Shown here piece by piece: positions 1 through 9,334 of a stretch of 64,000 bases of DNA; positions within the stretch are counted from its first letter, which is position 1, and the number at the start of each line of letters is the position of its first letter. Made by a program: the position numbers and the translations under genes. The notes below the pieces were generated by a model. It was not told the DNA's origin. It saw only the letters and a program-made list of their open reading frames with translations, and made no database searches. Source of the DNA: CAWANF01 sp963783355 (GTDB lineage Bacteria > Bacteroidota > Rhodothermia > Balneolales > DATFMH01); NCBI GenBank assembly GCA_963783355.1, contig CAWANF010000013.1, positions 62,001-126,000 on the forward strand. The letters run 5' to 3'.

Positions 1-2
1 TT

Positions 3-335
3 AATGTGGGAGTTCATATTCATAGACATTTAGGACATGGATTTCTGGAAGTAGTTTATAAAGATGCTATTGAATATGAATTCAGGAATAGAGAAATCTT
101 TTATGAAAGAGAAAAAGAGTATGAAATACCATATAAACAGATCGTTTTGCCTCATAAGTTCTATGCTGATTTTGTTGTCTTTGACAAGATAATTTTGGAG
201 ATCAAAGCTAAAGAAGGAATTGCCAATGAGGATATGGCTCAAACTATTAATTATCTGAAATGCTCGAACTGTAAAATAGGACTTATTCTAAACTTCGGTA
301 GAATGAAATTAGGGATAAAAAGAGTGATTTTTTGA
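3..335 (+). CDS. GxxExxY family protein, 5' end outside window
   Basis: The protein matches the small GxxExxY family, which is related to PD-(D/E)XK nuclease folds and has no settled function. The signature GFLEVVY follows a VHIHRHLG stretch that lies well inside the domain in usual members, and the frame stays open to base 3. About 15-20 N-terminal residues are therefore probably outside the window, and the GTG at base 6 is not a credible true start. Conserved-looking DFVVFDKIILEIKA (near residue 55-68) resembles the nuclease-fold beta strands with D and E-x-K residues. The family often sits as a lone gene among repeats, as it does here. Biological role is unknown. Confidence 0.8.
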   Translation, partial: NVGVHIHRHLGHGFLEVVYKDAIEYEFRNREIFYEREKEYEIPYKQIVLPHKFYADFVVFDKIILEIKAKEGIANEDMAQTINYLKCSNCKIGLILNFGRMKLGIKRVIF

Positions 336-371
336 GTAATACTTTGGAAACAAAAAAAACAATTAAAGTAT

Positions 372-432
372 TCCGTGTTTCTCAGTGTTTCCGTGGCGAT
401 TTAAAATTAGTGTTTTTGTGTTTTAGTGGCCT
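372..432. repeat. Dispersed GTGTTTC/CCGTGG-type intergenic repeat
   Basis: The gap before the SDR gene holds a TTCCGTGTTTCTCAGTG / TTTCCGTGGCGA phrase. Related phrases recur near 45.64, 57.90, 58.02, 61.34, 61.45, 61.73, 63.58 and 63.65 kb in both orientations. It has no coding potential and looks like one member of a dispersed low-complexity intergenic repeat family. Confidence 0.45.
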
Positions 433-462
433 CAAACTAAGTGGCTTAAAAAAGGAGTTTAT

Positions 463-1316
463 ATGTTTACTTCGGATACATTAAATGGTAAAAATATCCT
501 GGTTACCGGCGGAGGCAGTGGATTAGGGTTTGCTATGGCTGTTAAATTTGCGGAATTAGGTGCCAATATTGCCATTTGTGGGGGACACAGGAAAAGCTGG
601 AGCATGCTGCCGGAGAGATCGGGAAATTCGGAACCAAAGTTATTCCTAAAGTAACCGATGTCCGGGATTATGATGCTGTCGGAATACTTATCTCTGAACT
701 AAATAAGGAATTCGGTGTCCTGAATGGATTGGTAAATAATGCTGCCGGTAATTTTCTATCCACTTCGGAAGATTTGAGTGCGAATGCTTTCAAAACGATT
801 GTGGATATCGTTTTGCATGGCAGCTTTAACTGTTCTAAACACTTTGGAAGCCATTTGATTAATAAAAAACAACAAGGTGCCATACTGAATATCGTCACGA
901 CGTACACCGAATCCGGTTCCGCATTTGTACTGCCGTCAGCCTCGGCTAAAGCCGGTGTTTTAGCGATGACCAACACACTGGCATTCGAATGGGCAACGTA
1001 CGGAATACGTGTCAATTCCATCGCCCCCGGGCCTTTTCCGACCAAAGGGGCATGGTCAAGATTGATGCCCGATGAAAAAGCTGAAAAATATTACCTGAAC
1101 CGCATCCCGATGAAACGTTATGGAGAAAAAGAGGAACTTGCAAACCTTGCCGCATTCCTGATGTCCGATTTAGCACCCTATATGACCGGATCGAATGTCG
1201 TTATCGACGGCGGAGAACATCTGAGTTCCGGGCAGTTCAATTTTATAAATGATTTAATGCCCCGGGAAGAGCTCAAGAAGATATTTTCAACAATGAGGCC
1301 TAAGAAAGACAGCTGA
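463..1316 (+). CDS. SDR oxidoreductase, 2,4-dienoyl-CoA reductase-like, frameshifted
   Basis: This is a short-chain dehydrogenase/reductase most like bacterial 2,4-dienoyl-CoA reductases, which remove double bonds during unsaturated fatty acid beta-oxidation with NADPH. The nucleotide motif TGGGSGLG (residues 15-22), the NNAAG motif and the PGPF..GAWSRLMP segment are visible. As in that subfamily, the usual Tyr of YxxxK is Ser (SASAK). The frame breaks at the GGGGG run at 580-584. Adding one G restores a 284-residue protein of normal length. An AAGGAG ribosome-binding site precedes the ATG at 463. The break may be a sequencing error or a real loss of function. Confidence 0.85.
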
Positions 1317-1318
1317 TT

Positions 1319-2248
1319 TTAAAGCTGTTCTGGCATATTTGCACTCATAATCATGGTACCGTCTAAAACAGTATAAGCATTCCCGGCAATCTGAATTTCT
1401 TCAAGCGATTCACCGTTATTCTTCATTATCACAGAAACTGTTCCCGGTCTTCCAACAAATCGACCTTGCGCCGCTTTGAAAGTATGCAGTTTTTTCTTCT
1501 TGTCAAGAAATCCGTTTTCCCACAGAAAAGCAGCCATTGGACCGTTGGCAGAACCCGTAACCGGATCTTCAAATACACCGAGTTCGGGAGCGAAAAATCG
1601 CATATGCCAATCGATATCTTTGTCGCCGGTATCGGTTGTAACGACCGCAAACCCAACTAAATCGTAACGTTCATTTAATTTATGAAGCAGAATCTGGTTG
1701 GGTTCGAGTGTTTTCAGGCTGTCATAATTATTTAACGGGACGTAACAATAACCGTTTTCCGTAATTTTGGGTTGAATTTTTTGGCTTAACTCGATTTCAG
1801 TGATCCCAAGTGCACCGCATAAAAGGCTGATATCACCCGGAAATGGAAAGAATTGCGGAATGGGTAGTGAGAATTTGATAAACGGACGAAAATCCTGCCA
1901 TTCAACATCCACAACGAGATTACCGGACTTTGTGTCGACAATAAAACTTTGCGGTTCGTTTACTTCCAGGCCAAACATTCCTTCTTCTGCCATAGCGTGA
2001 AAAGCAGCAATGGTGGCATGTCCACATAAATTTACTTCCTGAGAAGGGGTAAACCAGCGGAGGCGGACATCTGCTTCTTCATCTTTTGAGTCCATCACGA
2101 ATACCGTTTCAGAAACATTCATTTCTTTAGCTATTTTCTGCATATCGGTACTCTTAAGTTGCTTGGCATCTAATACAACACCGGCCGGATTTCCACTGAA
2201 TGGTTTTCTCGTAAATGCGTCAACTTGTTTAATTCTTATGGTATTCAT
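1319..2248 (-). CDS. PhzF family isomerase/epimerase
   Basis: The 309-residue product is a PhzF-family protein. PhzF itself isomerises an intermediate of phenazine synthesis; most relatives are cofactor-independent isomerases of unknown substrate. The presumed catalytic acid is Glu47 in NVSETVF, matching the conserved Glu of the family. Other family blocks are FSGNPAGVV near residues 17-25, FTP..EV.LCGHAT in the N-terminal half, and EDPVTGSANGP in the C-terminal half. Length is typical and no phenazine genes are nearby, so phenazine production should not be inferred. It converges with the SDR gene, leaving 2 bases between the two stops. Confidence 0.9.
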   Translation of the reverse strand: MNTIRIKQVDAFTRKPFSGNPAGVVLDAKQLKSTDMQKIAKEMNVSETVFVMDSKDEEADVRLRWFTPSQEVNLCGHATIAAFHAMAEEGMFGLEVNEPQSFIVDTKSGNLVVDVEWQDFRPFIKFSLPIPQFFPFPGDISLLCGALGITEIELSQKIQPKITENGYCYVPLNNYDSLKTLEPNQILLHKLNERYDLVGFAVVTTDTGDKDIDWHMRFFAPELGVFEDPVTGSANGPMAAFLWENGFLDKKKKLHTFKAAQGRFVGRPGTVSVIMKNNGESLEEIQIAGNAYTVLDGTMIMSANMPEQL

Positions 2249-2356
2249 GTAATGAACTGATTTTTTGATTAATGATTAGTCTCTATAATTTATTAATAAC
2301 TTTGGTCAGACAATAGGCTGAAATTATTGTCTGAATACTCATTCTCTTACCATAGT

Positions 2357-3214
2357 CTATCGAACAATTCTGTCTTTTATTTTATCGATAACCGTGGAAA
2401 GTTGGAAGGCTTCGTAACCGGAAAATGCAGATGGCCGCCGTAACTGTATAGATTTTATGAACATATTTAATGCCAGATCAGCCGGAACCTGATCATCCAT
2501 CTGGCGTTTCTCGAAATAATAGTGATTATCGGGACCGGGTTGTGCTACCCGAATTGTTTTATTCAAAACATCACATTGAACCGTCATTTTGTTTCCTGCG
2601 GCAAATCGTTCATGACGGGCTTCTGTGCTCATTGTATTAACGAAAATTACGGAAGTGGATCCATTATCAAAACGCAGATAAATTTGAATGGCCATTTCTT
2701 CATTATCATTCAGATTTATAAGATTTGCTTCCACATGATGAACCTGGGAATTCATCCATTTGAGTACCAGGCCTAAATCTTCAATCCATAACTGATCGAA
2801 TGGAGCATCGTATTCGAGATAAGCGGAATGTGGAATATCTTTGCGAATATGAATGAGTTTCGGCTTGGAAATATGATCCATCATCCATTGAGATGGCTGC
2901 GTGAACGTTGCCCAATGCGCGAATTGCAGAACCACGTTTGCTTCTTCTGATGTATGATAGAGAGATTCTACAGTGTCGTGATCGGTTGGAATTCGTGAAA
3001 CCAGAAAGACATTTAAACCCATTCGAATTGCTTCTAATGCTATTTGAGCACTTTCTGGCCCATCATGCAAAATTACGCATGCGTCGGCGTCGGCAAGGGC
3101 TTCAATTTTCTTGGCTATAATAACTTCAGGGACCGATGCTATCGGTCGGAGACGACGCTCCCAAATTTGGGTGCGATCAGACGGGCCAATTATTCCGAAG
3201 CGTATGGTATTCAT
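2357..3214 (-). CDS. Gfo/Idh/MocA-like oxidoreductase, atypical
   Basis: A 285-residue protein with a Rossmann-like N-terminus (RFGIIGPSD) followed by alternating strands and an EAIRMGLNVFLV segment, then a C-terminal alpha/beta part. This is the layout of Gfo/Idh/MocA sugar-type dehydrogenases. The classical GxGxxG is degenerate, the usual EKP active-site motif is not evident (SRIPTDHD lies at the equivalent place), and the protein is shorter than the usual 330-380 residues. It may be a non-catalytic or divergent member; substrate unknown. It stands alone on the minus strand. Confidence 0.6.
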   Translation of the reverse strand: MNTIRFGIIGPSDRTQIWERRLRPIASVPEVIIAKKIEALADADACVILHDGPESAQIALEAIRMGLNVFLVSRIPTDHDTVESLYHTSEEANVVLQFAHWATFTQPSQWMMDHISKPKLIHIRKDIPHSAYLEYDAPFDQLWIEDLGLVLKWMNSQVHHVEANLINLNDNEEMAIQIYLRFDNGSTSVIFVNTMSTEARHERFAAGNKMTVQCDVLNKTIRVAQPGPDNHYYFEKRQMDDQVPADLALNMFIKSIQLRRPSAFSGYEAFQLSTVIDKIKDRIVR

Positions 3215-3409
3215 GTCGAACCGGCTAAGAGTATAAATATCTTACATAAGAAAACGGCTTATAACAAATTTTCCAAATATAAATTTAGTATAGAGTACAG
3301 AGATATGAGACGTGAGATATCACGCATTAATACTTGTGCCTTATTGATAAAAGGTGTCAATCAATGCAGAGACGCCAAATACTGCATTTTTTTTTAAAAG
3401 AGAATGATT

Positions 3410-3598
3410 TTATCGCCGGGGCATTATAATGGCCAGAACCAGATAGATGATAATCGGTGAGCCCATACCAAAAAGACTGGCAATTACAAAAATAATTCGT
3501 ACAATAGTTGCGTCCCAGCCCCAATATTCCGCAATTCCACCGCAAACACCAAAAAGCATTTTATTGGAAGATGATTTTGTTAATCTATTACGGCTCAT
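3410..3598 (-). CDS. PspC domain membrane protein
   Basis: This 62-residue protein is a stand-alone PspC domain. It has the motif FGVCGGIAEYWGWD (residues 16-29) followed by one hydrophobic segment of about 25 residues and a short RR tail. PspC proteins sit in the inner membrane and are linked to envelope-stress responses in some bacteria; small stand-alone copies are common in Bacteroidota-type genomes and their role is not defined. An AAAGGAG ribosome-binding site lies just upstream of the ATG. No pspA or pspF is present nearby. Confidence 0.9.
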   Translation of the reverse strand: MSRNRLTKSSSNKMLFGVCGGIAEYWGWDATIVRIIFVIASLFGMGSPIIIYLVLAIIMPRR

Positions 3599-3691
3599 TT
3601 AAGAACTCCTTTTAAATTCTAAAAAAATCTAAGCTTAACTTTTGACTATTTGTACGAAATAAAGAAATAAAAAGTTTCGAAGTAAAAGTTA

Positions 3692-4138
3692 TCAGTCTAA
3701 AATTCGACTCAGGTAATTTAACTGTCCGCTGTGATAACTAAGATGCTGTATGATTTTCAGTAGCATTTTACTTGTGGATACGGAGTCAGCATTTTCAATC
3801 GGAAACGGCTTGTTCAACAGTTCGGGGTCGATGGAAGGGATTACCTTTTGTATCATTATTCGCGTCTTTTCCAGTGCATCAACTAAATCCGCTTTTGTTT
3901 TATCTGATTTTTTGAATTCGATATCCCGGTTTCTTTTATAATCCGTGTTGCCAAGTGCAGAACCAATATAATGGTTGAGGTTTCCGGTTAAGTGTTGGGC
4001 CAAAACCCCGGCGGAATTGGCAATGGTTCCCCGCGTTTCCCATAATGACGATTCGGGAACATTTTTTAAACTTTTAATAACGGATTTAAGTTCAATATCA
4101 ATCAGATCGGAATATTCCTGCAAGAAAACTGATTTCAT
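3692..4138 (-). CDS. DinB-like / DUF1572 family protein
   Basis: A 148-residue four-helix DinB-superfamily protein. The metal-binding His pattern is visible: AQHLTGNLNHY in the second helix and QHLSYHSGQLNYL near the C-terminus (the HxxxH typical of the fold). Many DinB-like proteins are thiol transferases or of unknown activity, and no specific reaction can be assigned. The ATG at 4138 (MKSVFLQEY) is preferred over the upstream in-frame start at 4198, because the longer form would run 50 bases into the gene upstream and adds residues with no family match. Confidence 0.8.
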   Translation of the reverse strand: MKSVFLQEYSDLIDIELKSVIKSLKNVPESSLWETRGTIANSAGVLAQHLTGNLNHYIGSALGNTDYKRNRDIEFKKSDKTKADLVDALEKTRIMIQKVIPSIDPELLNKPFPIENADSVSTSKMLLKIIQHLSYHSGQLNYLSRILD

Positions 4139-4148
4139 AATTGTGAAT

Positions 4149-4860
4149 TTATGTTTGTAAAGTCTTCCCTGTAATGTTGATGTAAAGCGTTGTTGCAATA
4201 TAATAAACAGGGAAGAATAAAGAAGTCCACGCCAGCCATTCCGGTATCCGATTAAATAACCAAAGCATGGCTATTAATTGTATGGCATAAATGGATGAAA
4301 GTCCCAACGTCGTTTTTCGGAGAAAGAGGGTTCGTGATGGATAAATCCATTTCAATGGGACAAATATTAAAACAGCACCTGCCAAAAGGATGATTTCTGA
4401 GATGGCCGCTGGAATATGTAAAACATAAAGATGAAATAGTACCAGGTTCCAGTAGTTGGGAAAACCGGTAAAAAAATGATCTGCTGTTTTGGCTTTCACA
4501 TTGCTGAACCCAAATAAAGCAGCGGTCACGCAGATAGCAGCCACAACAAGAGAAATATGCATTACCTGGATGCCCCAGACAAAAGGAACGATCGTCCAGG
4601 TAAAGTAATCGACGATATTATCCAGAAGACTTCCGTCAATTTCCGGCAAACGTTCTTTTATCCTGAAAATAGCGGGCAAGAGAGCCATCCACAGCATCAA
4701 TGATAATGGTAGCCGCCATCAGCCATAATGATAACTGGATTTGCCCTTGAAAAACAGAAATGATGGCCCAAAGTCCAAGCGCCGCCCCGGATGCGGTTAG
4801 AAGATGAATGCTCCGGGCTATAATTTTATGTCCATGGTTCGATTCGCGTAATGTGTCCAA
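4149..4860 (-). CDS. pcs: Phosphatidylcholine synthase-like CDP-alcohol phosphatidyltransferase, frameshifted
   Basis: The protein is a CDP-alcohol phosphatidyltransferase closest to bacterial phosphatidylcholine synthase, which joins choline to CDP-diacylglycerol in the inner membrane. The catalytic motif is split by a frameshift: DGSLAR lies in the upstream frame and GSLLDNIVD in the downstream frame. Removing one base from the TTTT run (minus strand, near 4666-4670) joins them with the 12-residue spacing I recall for Pcs (AR...KERLPEIDG). It also yields 236 residues, a normal length, with about seven hydrophobic segments. Possible sequencing error. Choline or phosphocholine lipid use is inferred. 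Confidence 0.8.
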
Positions 4861-5164
4861 AAAAAGTTCTCCCTGACAAGCCGGATTTTATATAACTCAT
4901 TTAACCCGGATTATTCACTTAACTAAAAAGAAACAATACCTATCGTATTGTAAATATAAGAATATGTTCCTCATTTTTGAGGACTCTAAAAAGAGCTGTG
5001 AAATTTTGTCGTGCTCTTCTTTAAAGCTAAAAATGCTTAATCAAAGCACGAGGGTGTGTTTCCTGCCCATTTTCAACTTCGCCTTGATCACGACTAAATT
5101 TCTTGGTGAATAATCCAGATTAAAGTAAAGTAATTAAATGGATATGAAATAACTAAGTCCGGAA
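4861..5164. other. Intergenic region, no gene seen
   Basis: This AT-rich gap lies upstream of the pcs-like gene and downstream of the M56-TonB gene. It holds no ORF with family-like sequence. A promoter for the pcs-like gene presumably lies near its left end, but no convincing -10/-35 pair was recognised. Confidence 0.5.
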
Positions 5165-5199
5165 ATAAAAAAGTCCCGCCATGGTTGCCGGCGGGACTT
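5165..5199 (-). terminator. Rho-independent terminator after M56-TonB gene
   Basis: An inverted repeat AAGTCCCGCC / GGCGGGACTT (5171-5180 and 5190-5199) with a 9-base loop is followed on the minus strand by a run of six T. It lies about 80 bases past the stop of the minus-strand blaR1-like gene and should end the blaI-blaR1 transcript. Confidence 0.88.
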
Positions 5200-5279
5200 C
5201 TATGATTATAAAACCGGAGATCTCTATGATATGTTGATACAACCGGTTTATAATTAAAATTTGAGAATTGCTAGCCGGA

Positions 5280-7176
5280 CTAGCTTTTTAATTTGAAAAC
5301 AATGGGCAGTGAATACAGCATATTTACCGGTTTACCGTGCAGCTTAGCAGGTTTAAATCTGGCTTGTTTAACCACTCTTATAGCTTCTTTGTCACAACCC
5401 CCGCCGATGCCGCGAATTACTTTTGGATGTTGAACCTTTCCCTCCTTATTTATGACAAATTCAACAAATACACGACCCTGCATATCTTTTTTTCTTGCTT
5501 CTTCCGGGTATATAATATTTTTTTGAATAGATGCTATTCCCCCGAGTAATTCGGGCATTTTTTGAGCCGAATTATAAACTATTTCACTATGGGTTTGGGA
5601 AGAGTAATATGTCGATTCAGGAAAATTATTTTCCTGGTAATCATCATAATTGTTGGCAAATCCCAACATAGCGAGGGGATGTTCAATGACCTTTTTCTTC
5701 GGTTTTGTAGTATGTTGTTGAATCTGCAGGATGGAACCATTGCCGGTAACAGAGGGTGTTTGTAACCCGTAGACATGTTGCCTGGAACCATACCCTACAA
5801 CGGTCAGTGTTCTTAACCCGTTGTCTGTTGAATGTTTAACCCAAATTTGATTTTCCTTGGTTGATGTGAGAATGGGATCACTTGTGGTAATGTTAACTTC
5901 CGTATTGTCGATTGAAAAGGAAATTTTCTTACCCTTAATAGTTCCTGTAGATTGGGCATCATCGAAGGTTTTTCCTGAAATAAGAAACGTTCCATAGCCT
6001 GCCGTCCGGATATAAAAGATTTGAGAGAGTGAGCCGTTCAATATGATATTTTGATTTCGGCCGGGCAGCGTCAAAAGCTGATTATTTATAGTAATAACCG
6101 GATTTTTGATTTTCATATTCTGGCCGGAACGGGATTGTGCGAAAGCACCCGGATCATGCAATCCTGATAGGGCCATTATTATTGAGATACCTGCCAATAT
6201 TATTGTAAACAAAGAAATACTGACCCGAATTGACTTGCTTTTTCTTTGGGTGGTATTCATAGCGTGAATCCTCTTTTTGATATTCGAATCGGGATGGGCC
6301 ATGTTAACCATGTTACTTTGGTTGATCACCGGGAGTTGCAGCAATTCGAAGAGCAGGTACGCGTAATGCCTGGCTGGGATCGAAGTATCGCTTAAAACTT
6401 CGTTATCACAGCTGATTTCGCTGTATTCATGAATCTCCCGAGATATCCTCCCCACCAGGGGATGGAACCGAAATATGCGGCTGACCAATTGTACTCCCAT
6501 ATTTACCAGGTAATCATGCTGCCTGATATGAATGAGCTCGTGACGAATAGCCAGGTTCAGCTTTGCTGTGTTACTGCAGAGAAGGGCCGGGACCACAATG
6601 ACAGGCTTTCGCCATCCGAAGGTGGAGGGAATCTGGGGTTCATCGCAAAGAGCGAGTTGAATTTCGGCCGGAATGAGCCGCAGTAGACGGCGATTGCCTT
6701 CCGATAAATCCGGATAATGCCGCAAAGATATCAGGGACATGGATTTCTTGTAGACATGCAGAGACCGAAAATGAACGATAAAACGAATGAGCTGATACAT
6801 GGCAAAAGTAAGAAGCATGACGAACAGGATGCCGATCCCAAGTTCAGGCGTAAAGAAGGAAAAACCCGGGGAAGGTGCTGACTGGTTGCGCGGTGACCGA
6901 AATCGGGTTCATCACGTAGATGATTTTGGCCGATGAAGCCTGGATGGCATCTGCCGCGAGATACCAGTTCAGAAGGGACCAGGAGAGCAGTCCGGCCGGC
7001 AGGGCCGCAAGTAAGGCGGTCCGGAGATGATACTGGTACAGGGCATTTAGATCCCGGAACATTTTGAGTCCGAGATAGACAAGCGTGGCCAGGGCGGTCC
7101 AGATCAATATGGGGAACCAGAAGAAATTCAGGCTGGCCTGACCAAGCGTGCTGAGTTGATTGACGAGGGCATTCAT
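5280..7176 (-). CDS. BlaR1-like M56 peptidase with TonB C-terminal domain, frameshifted
   Basis: An antirepressor-type membrane metalloprotease of family M56 that partners BlaI. The N-terminal part has several transmembrane helices. The zinc motif HELIH (in AIRHELIHIRQHD) and the ISCDNEVL segment follow in the cytoplasmic loop, then another helix. The last 90 residues are a TonB C-terminal domain (GGIASIQKNIIYPEEARK...GRVFVEFVINKEGKV), a fusion common in Bacteroidota. The frame breaks at the five-A run at 6860-6864; removing one base gives 631 residues. Start ATG at 7176 lies 2 bases from the blaI stop, so the two are co-transcribed. The inducing signal is unknown and no beta-lactamase is adjacent. 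Confidence 0.87.
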
Positions 7177-7178
7177 GA

Positions 7179-7556
7179 CTATTTATCCATTTTGTCAATG
7201 AGCTTTTTAATCTCTTCGATCTCTTCTTCCGAGAGATGTTCATTTTTTACCAGCGTTTGGACTAACTCGGCAGGTGAACCCTGGAATACTTTTTTCATCA
7301 GTCCGTGAAGCAGGCTGGATTTAACATCGCTTTCTGTCCGTTTGGGTGAATAAACATAAGTTACGCCCTGTTTTACATAAGTTAGGTATCCTTTATCAGC
7401 CAGGTTTTTCATGATGGTCATGACCGTTGTGTAAGCCACTTTCCGGGTCTGAAGAATACGCTCCTGTACTTCGGCTACGGTTGCTTTTTTAAGGGCCCAG
7501 ACATGATGTAAAATTTCCATTTCAGTTTCGCCCAATGGAGTGAGTGATTTTTTCAT
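7179..7556 (-). CDS. blaI: BlaI/MecI/CopY family transcriptional repressor
   Basis: A 125-residue winged-helix repressor. The N-terminal half (TPLGETEMEILHHVW through VAYTTVMTIMKNLADKGYL, residues 6-58) is the DNA-binding domain with the family TTVMT recognition helix. The C-terminal half (ELVQTLVKNEHLSEEEIEEIKKLI) is the dimerisation region. Family members are cleaved when the BlaR1-type partner senses a signal, which releases the operon. Length matches the family. The gene heads a two-gene operon with the M56-TonB partner and has a dyad operator 35 bases upstream of its ATG, pointing to autoregulation. Confidence 0.93.
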   Translation of the reverse strand: MKKSLTPLGETEMEILHHVWALKKATVAEVQERILQTRKVAYTTVMTIMKNLADKGYLTYVKQGVTYVYSPKRTESDVKSSLLHGLMKKVFQGSPAELVQTLVKNEHLSEEEIEEIKKLIDKMDK

Positions 7557-7588
7557 ATGTCAGAAATATTAAGTTGTATGAAATCTTT

Positions 7589-7608
7589 AATACTAAAATA
7601 GTAGTATT
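7589..7608. promoter_or_regulatory. Putative BlaI operator dyad
   Basis: A perfect inverted repeat TACTAAAATAGTA (7591-7603) sits inside a longer dyad with AATACT/AGTATT ends (7589-7608). It lies in the divergent gap between blaI and the photolyase gene. Staphylococcal mec/bla operators, as I recall them, are built from similar TACTACA/TGTAGTA half-sites. The location and symmetry make this the likely BlaI binding site; it could also affect the divergent photolyase promoter. Confidence 0.75.
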
Positions 7609-7759
7609 ATGAAAATAGTCAAGCTAAAGTGTGATTTTTTTTTATTCTCAATTCCAGTTGCCCCACAGGACGTCATAAACGGAGATAAATGGTTCATGAA
7701 ACGATTTTTGTGTTTTTTTACTTTAGTTTCAAAAATCGATTAGGATAATCAGAGATTTC

Positions 7760-9230
7760 ATGGGGTTAAAAAATATAAACAGCCACCGCGTATTCTGGCA
7801 AAATGACTTAAGAATACAGGAAGACGGGGAGTTCGTCTTGTACTGGATGCAGATTAATCGCAGGTTCCACTATAATTATGCCCTGGAATATGCCATAGGA
7901 TGGGCCAATAAACTCAATAGACCCCTGGTTGTACTTGAAAGCCTCGTTATCGATTATCCCTGGATATCCGACCGTTTCCATGCTTTTTTCATGGAGGGAA
8001 TGCAGGAACATAAAATCGAAAACCGATGAAAGCAATCTCATATATTATCCTCATTTGGAAGTCAATAAGGGAGAAGGGCTAAAGTTAACAGAAGCATTGG
8101 CTAAACGAGCCTGTTTGTTGGTGACGGATGAGTTTCCGGCATTTATCATGCAAAAAAGGAATAAAGAGCTCCCTCAAAAATGGAATATTCCCTATTGCAC
8201 CATAGATTCCAATGGATTGATCCCGCTGGGGCTAACCTCTAAAGCCCCATATTCCGCCTACCAGTTTCGAAGGATAATGCAGCAGCATTTCCTGGAAGCC
8301 TATACAAATCCACCCAAAGAAAATCCATTGGAAGATTTGCATGTACTCACCAAAGAACCGGATGTACGTGATATTCGTGAAAAATGGCTAATGGCCGGCG
8401 AGCTGCTTTTTCAAAAAGAAAAATTTATCCCGGGTCTGGATATCGATCATGATGTTAAGTCATTGACTATAAACGGAACACGACAGGCCGCATTATCACA
8501 ATTGGGTCATTTCATACATGCTAAGTTAGAGAAATATGGAGATGAACGGAATGATCCCGATCGGGATGGGACCAGTCATTTAAGTCCGTGGCTGCACTTT
8601 GGACTCATTTCAGAGTATGAAATCGTTAAAGCATTGCTGGAACAACAGCCGAATGGTTGGGATTTAGGGCAGATAACTTATCAGAATGGTAAAAATCATG
8701 GCTATTTCGGGGGAAATGATTCCATTCAAAAATACCTCGATGAATTGATTACCTGGCGGGAAACGGGATTTCATTTTTGTCACCACACTCCTGATTATGA
8801 TGCCTACGAATCGCTGCCGGACTGGGTGCTGGAAACACTCGAAAAACACAGCTCTGATGTCCGGGAATATGTTTATTCACCGGAAGAATTTGAACAGGCA
8901 AAGACGCATGATCCGGTTTGGAATGCGGCGCAGCGACAATTAGTCAGGGAAGGATATATTCATAATTACCTGCGCATGTTATGGGGAAAGAAGATTCTTG
9001 AATGGACTTCTCATCCGAAAGAAGCACTGGATATCATGATCCATCTGAATAATAAATATGCCATCGATGGCCGTGATCCGAATAGTTATACCGGTATCTT
9101 CTGGGTTTTAGGCCGGTTCGATCGCCCCTGGTTTGAACGGCCGGTATTTGGAAAAATACGATATATGAGTTCTGATAGTGCGATGAAAAAAATTAAGATG
9201 AAAGATTATTTAGATAAATACAGAGCGTAA
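7760..9230 (+). CDS. Class II deoxyribodipyrimidine photolyase, frameshifted
   Basis: An FAD-dependent DNA photolyase that reverses cyclobutane pyrimidine dimers with light. The N-terminal block (VLYWMQINRR then NYALEYAI) and the C-terminal block (DPVWNAAQRQLVREGYIHNYLRMLWGKKILEW, read as consecutive motifs) are characteristic of class II enzymes. The frame breaks near the AAAACC at 8019-8024. Removing one base joins HKIEN to DESNLIYYPHLE and gives 489 residues, about the class II norm. The start at 7760 is 203 bases from blaI, transcribed in the opposite direction. Possible sequencing error rather than a pseudogene. Confidence 0.88.
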
Positions 9231-9334
9231 TTCATTCCCTGGCTTTAATAAATACGAAAAAGGAATGCACACATTAATTAAATGAATGTATATTCAACAT
9301 AACGTTTTGAAAATCAGAATATTCATTTAGTCAG

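Noticed and set aside
1319..2248. Phenazine biosynthesis
   Set aside because: PhzF-like isomerases are widespread without phenazine genes, and none of phzA-E or phzG is present.
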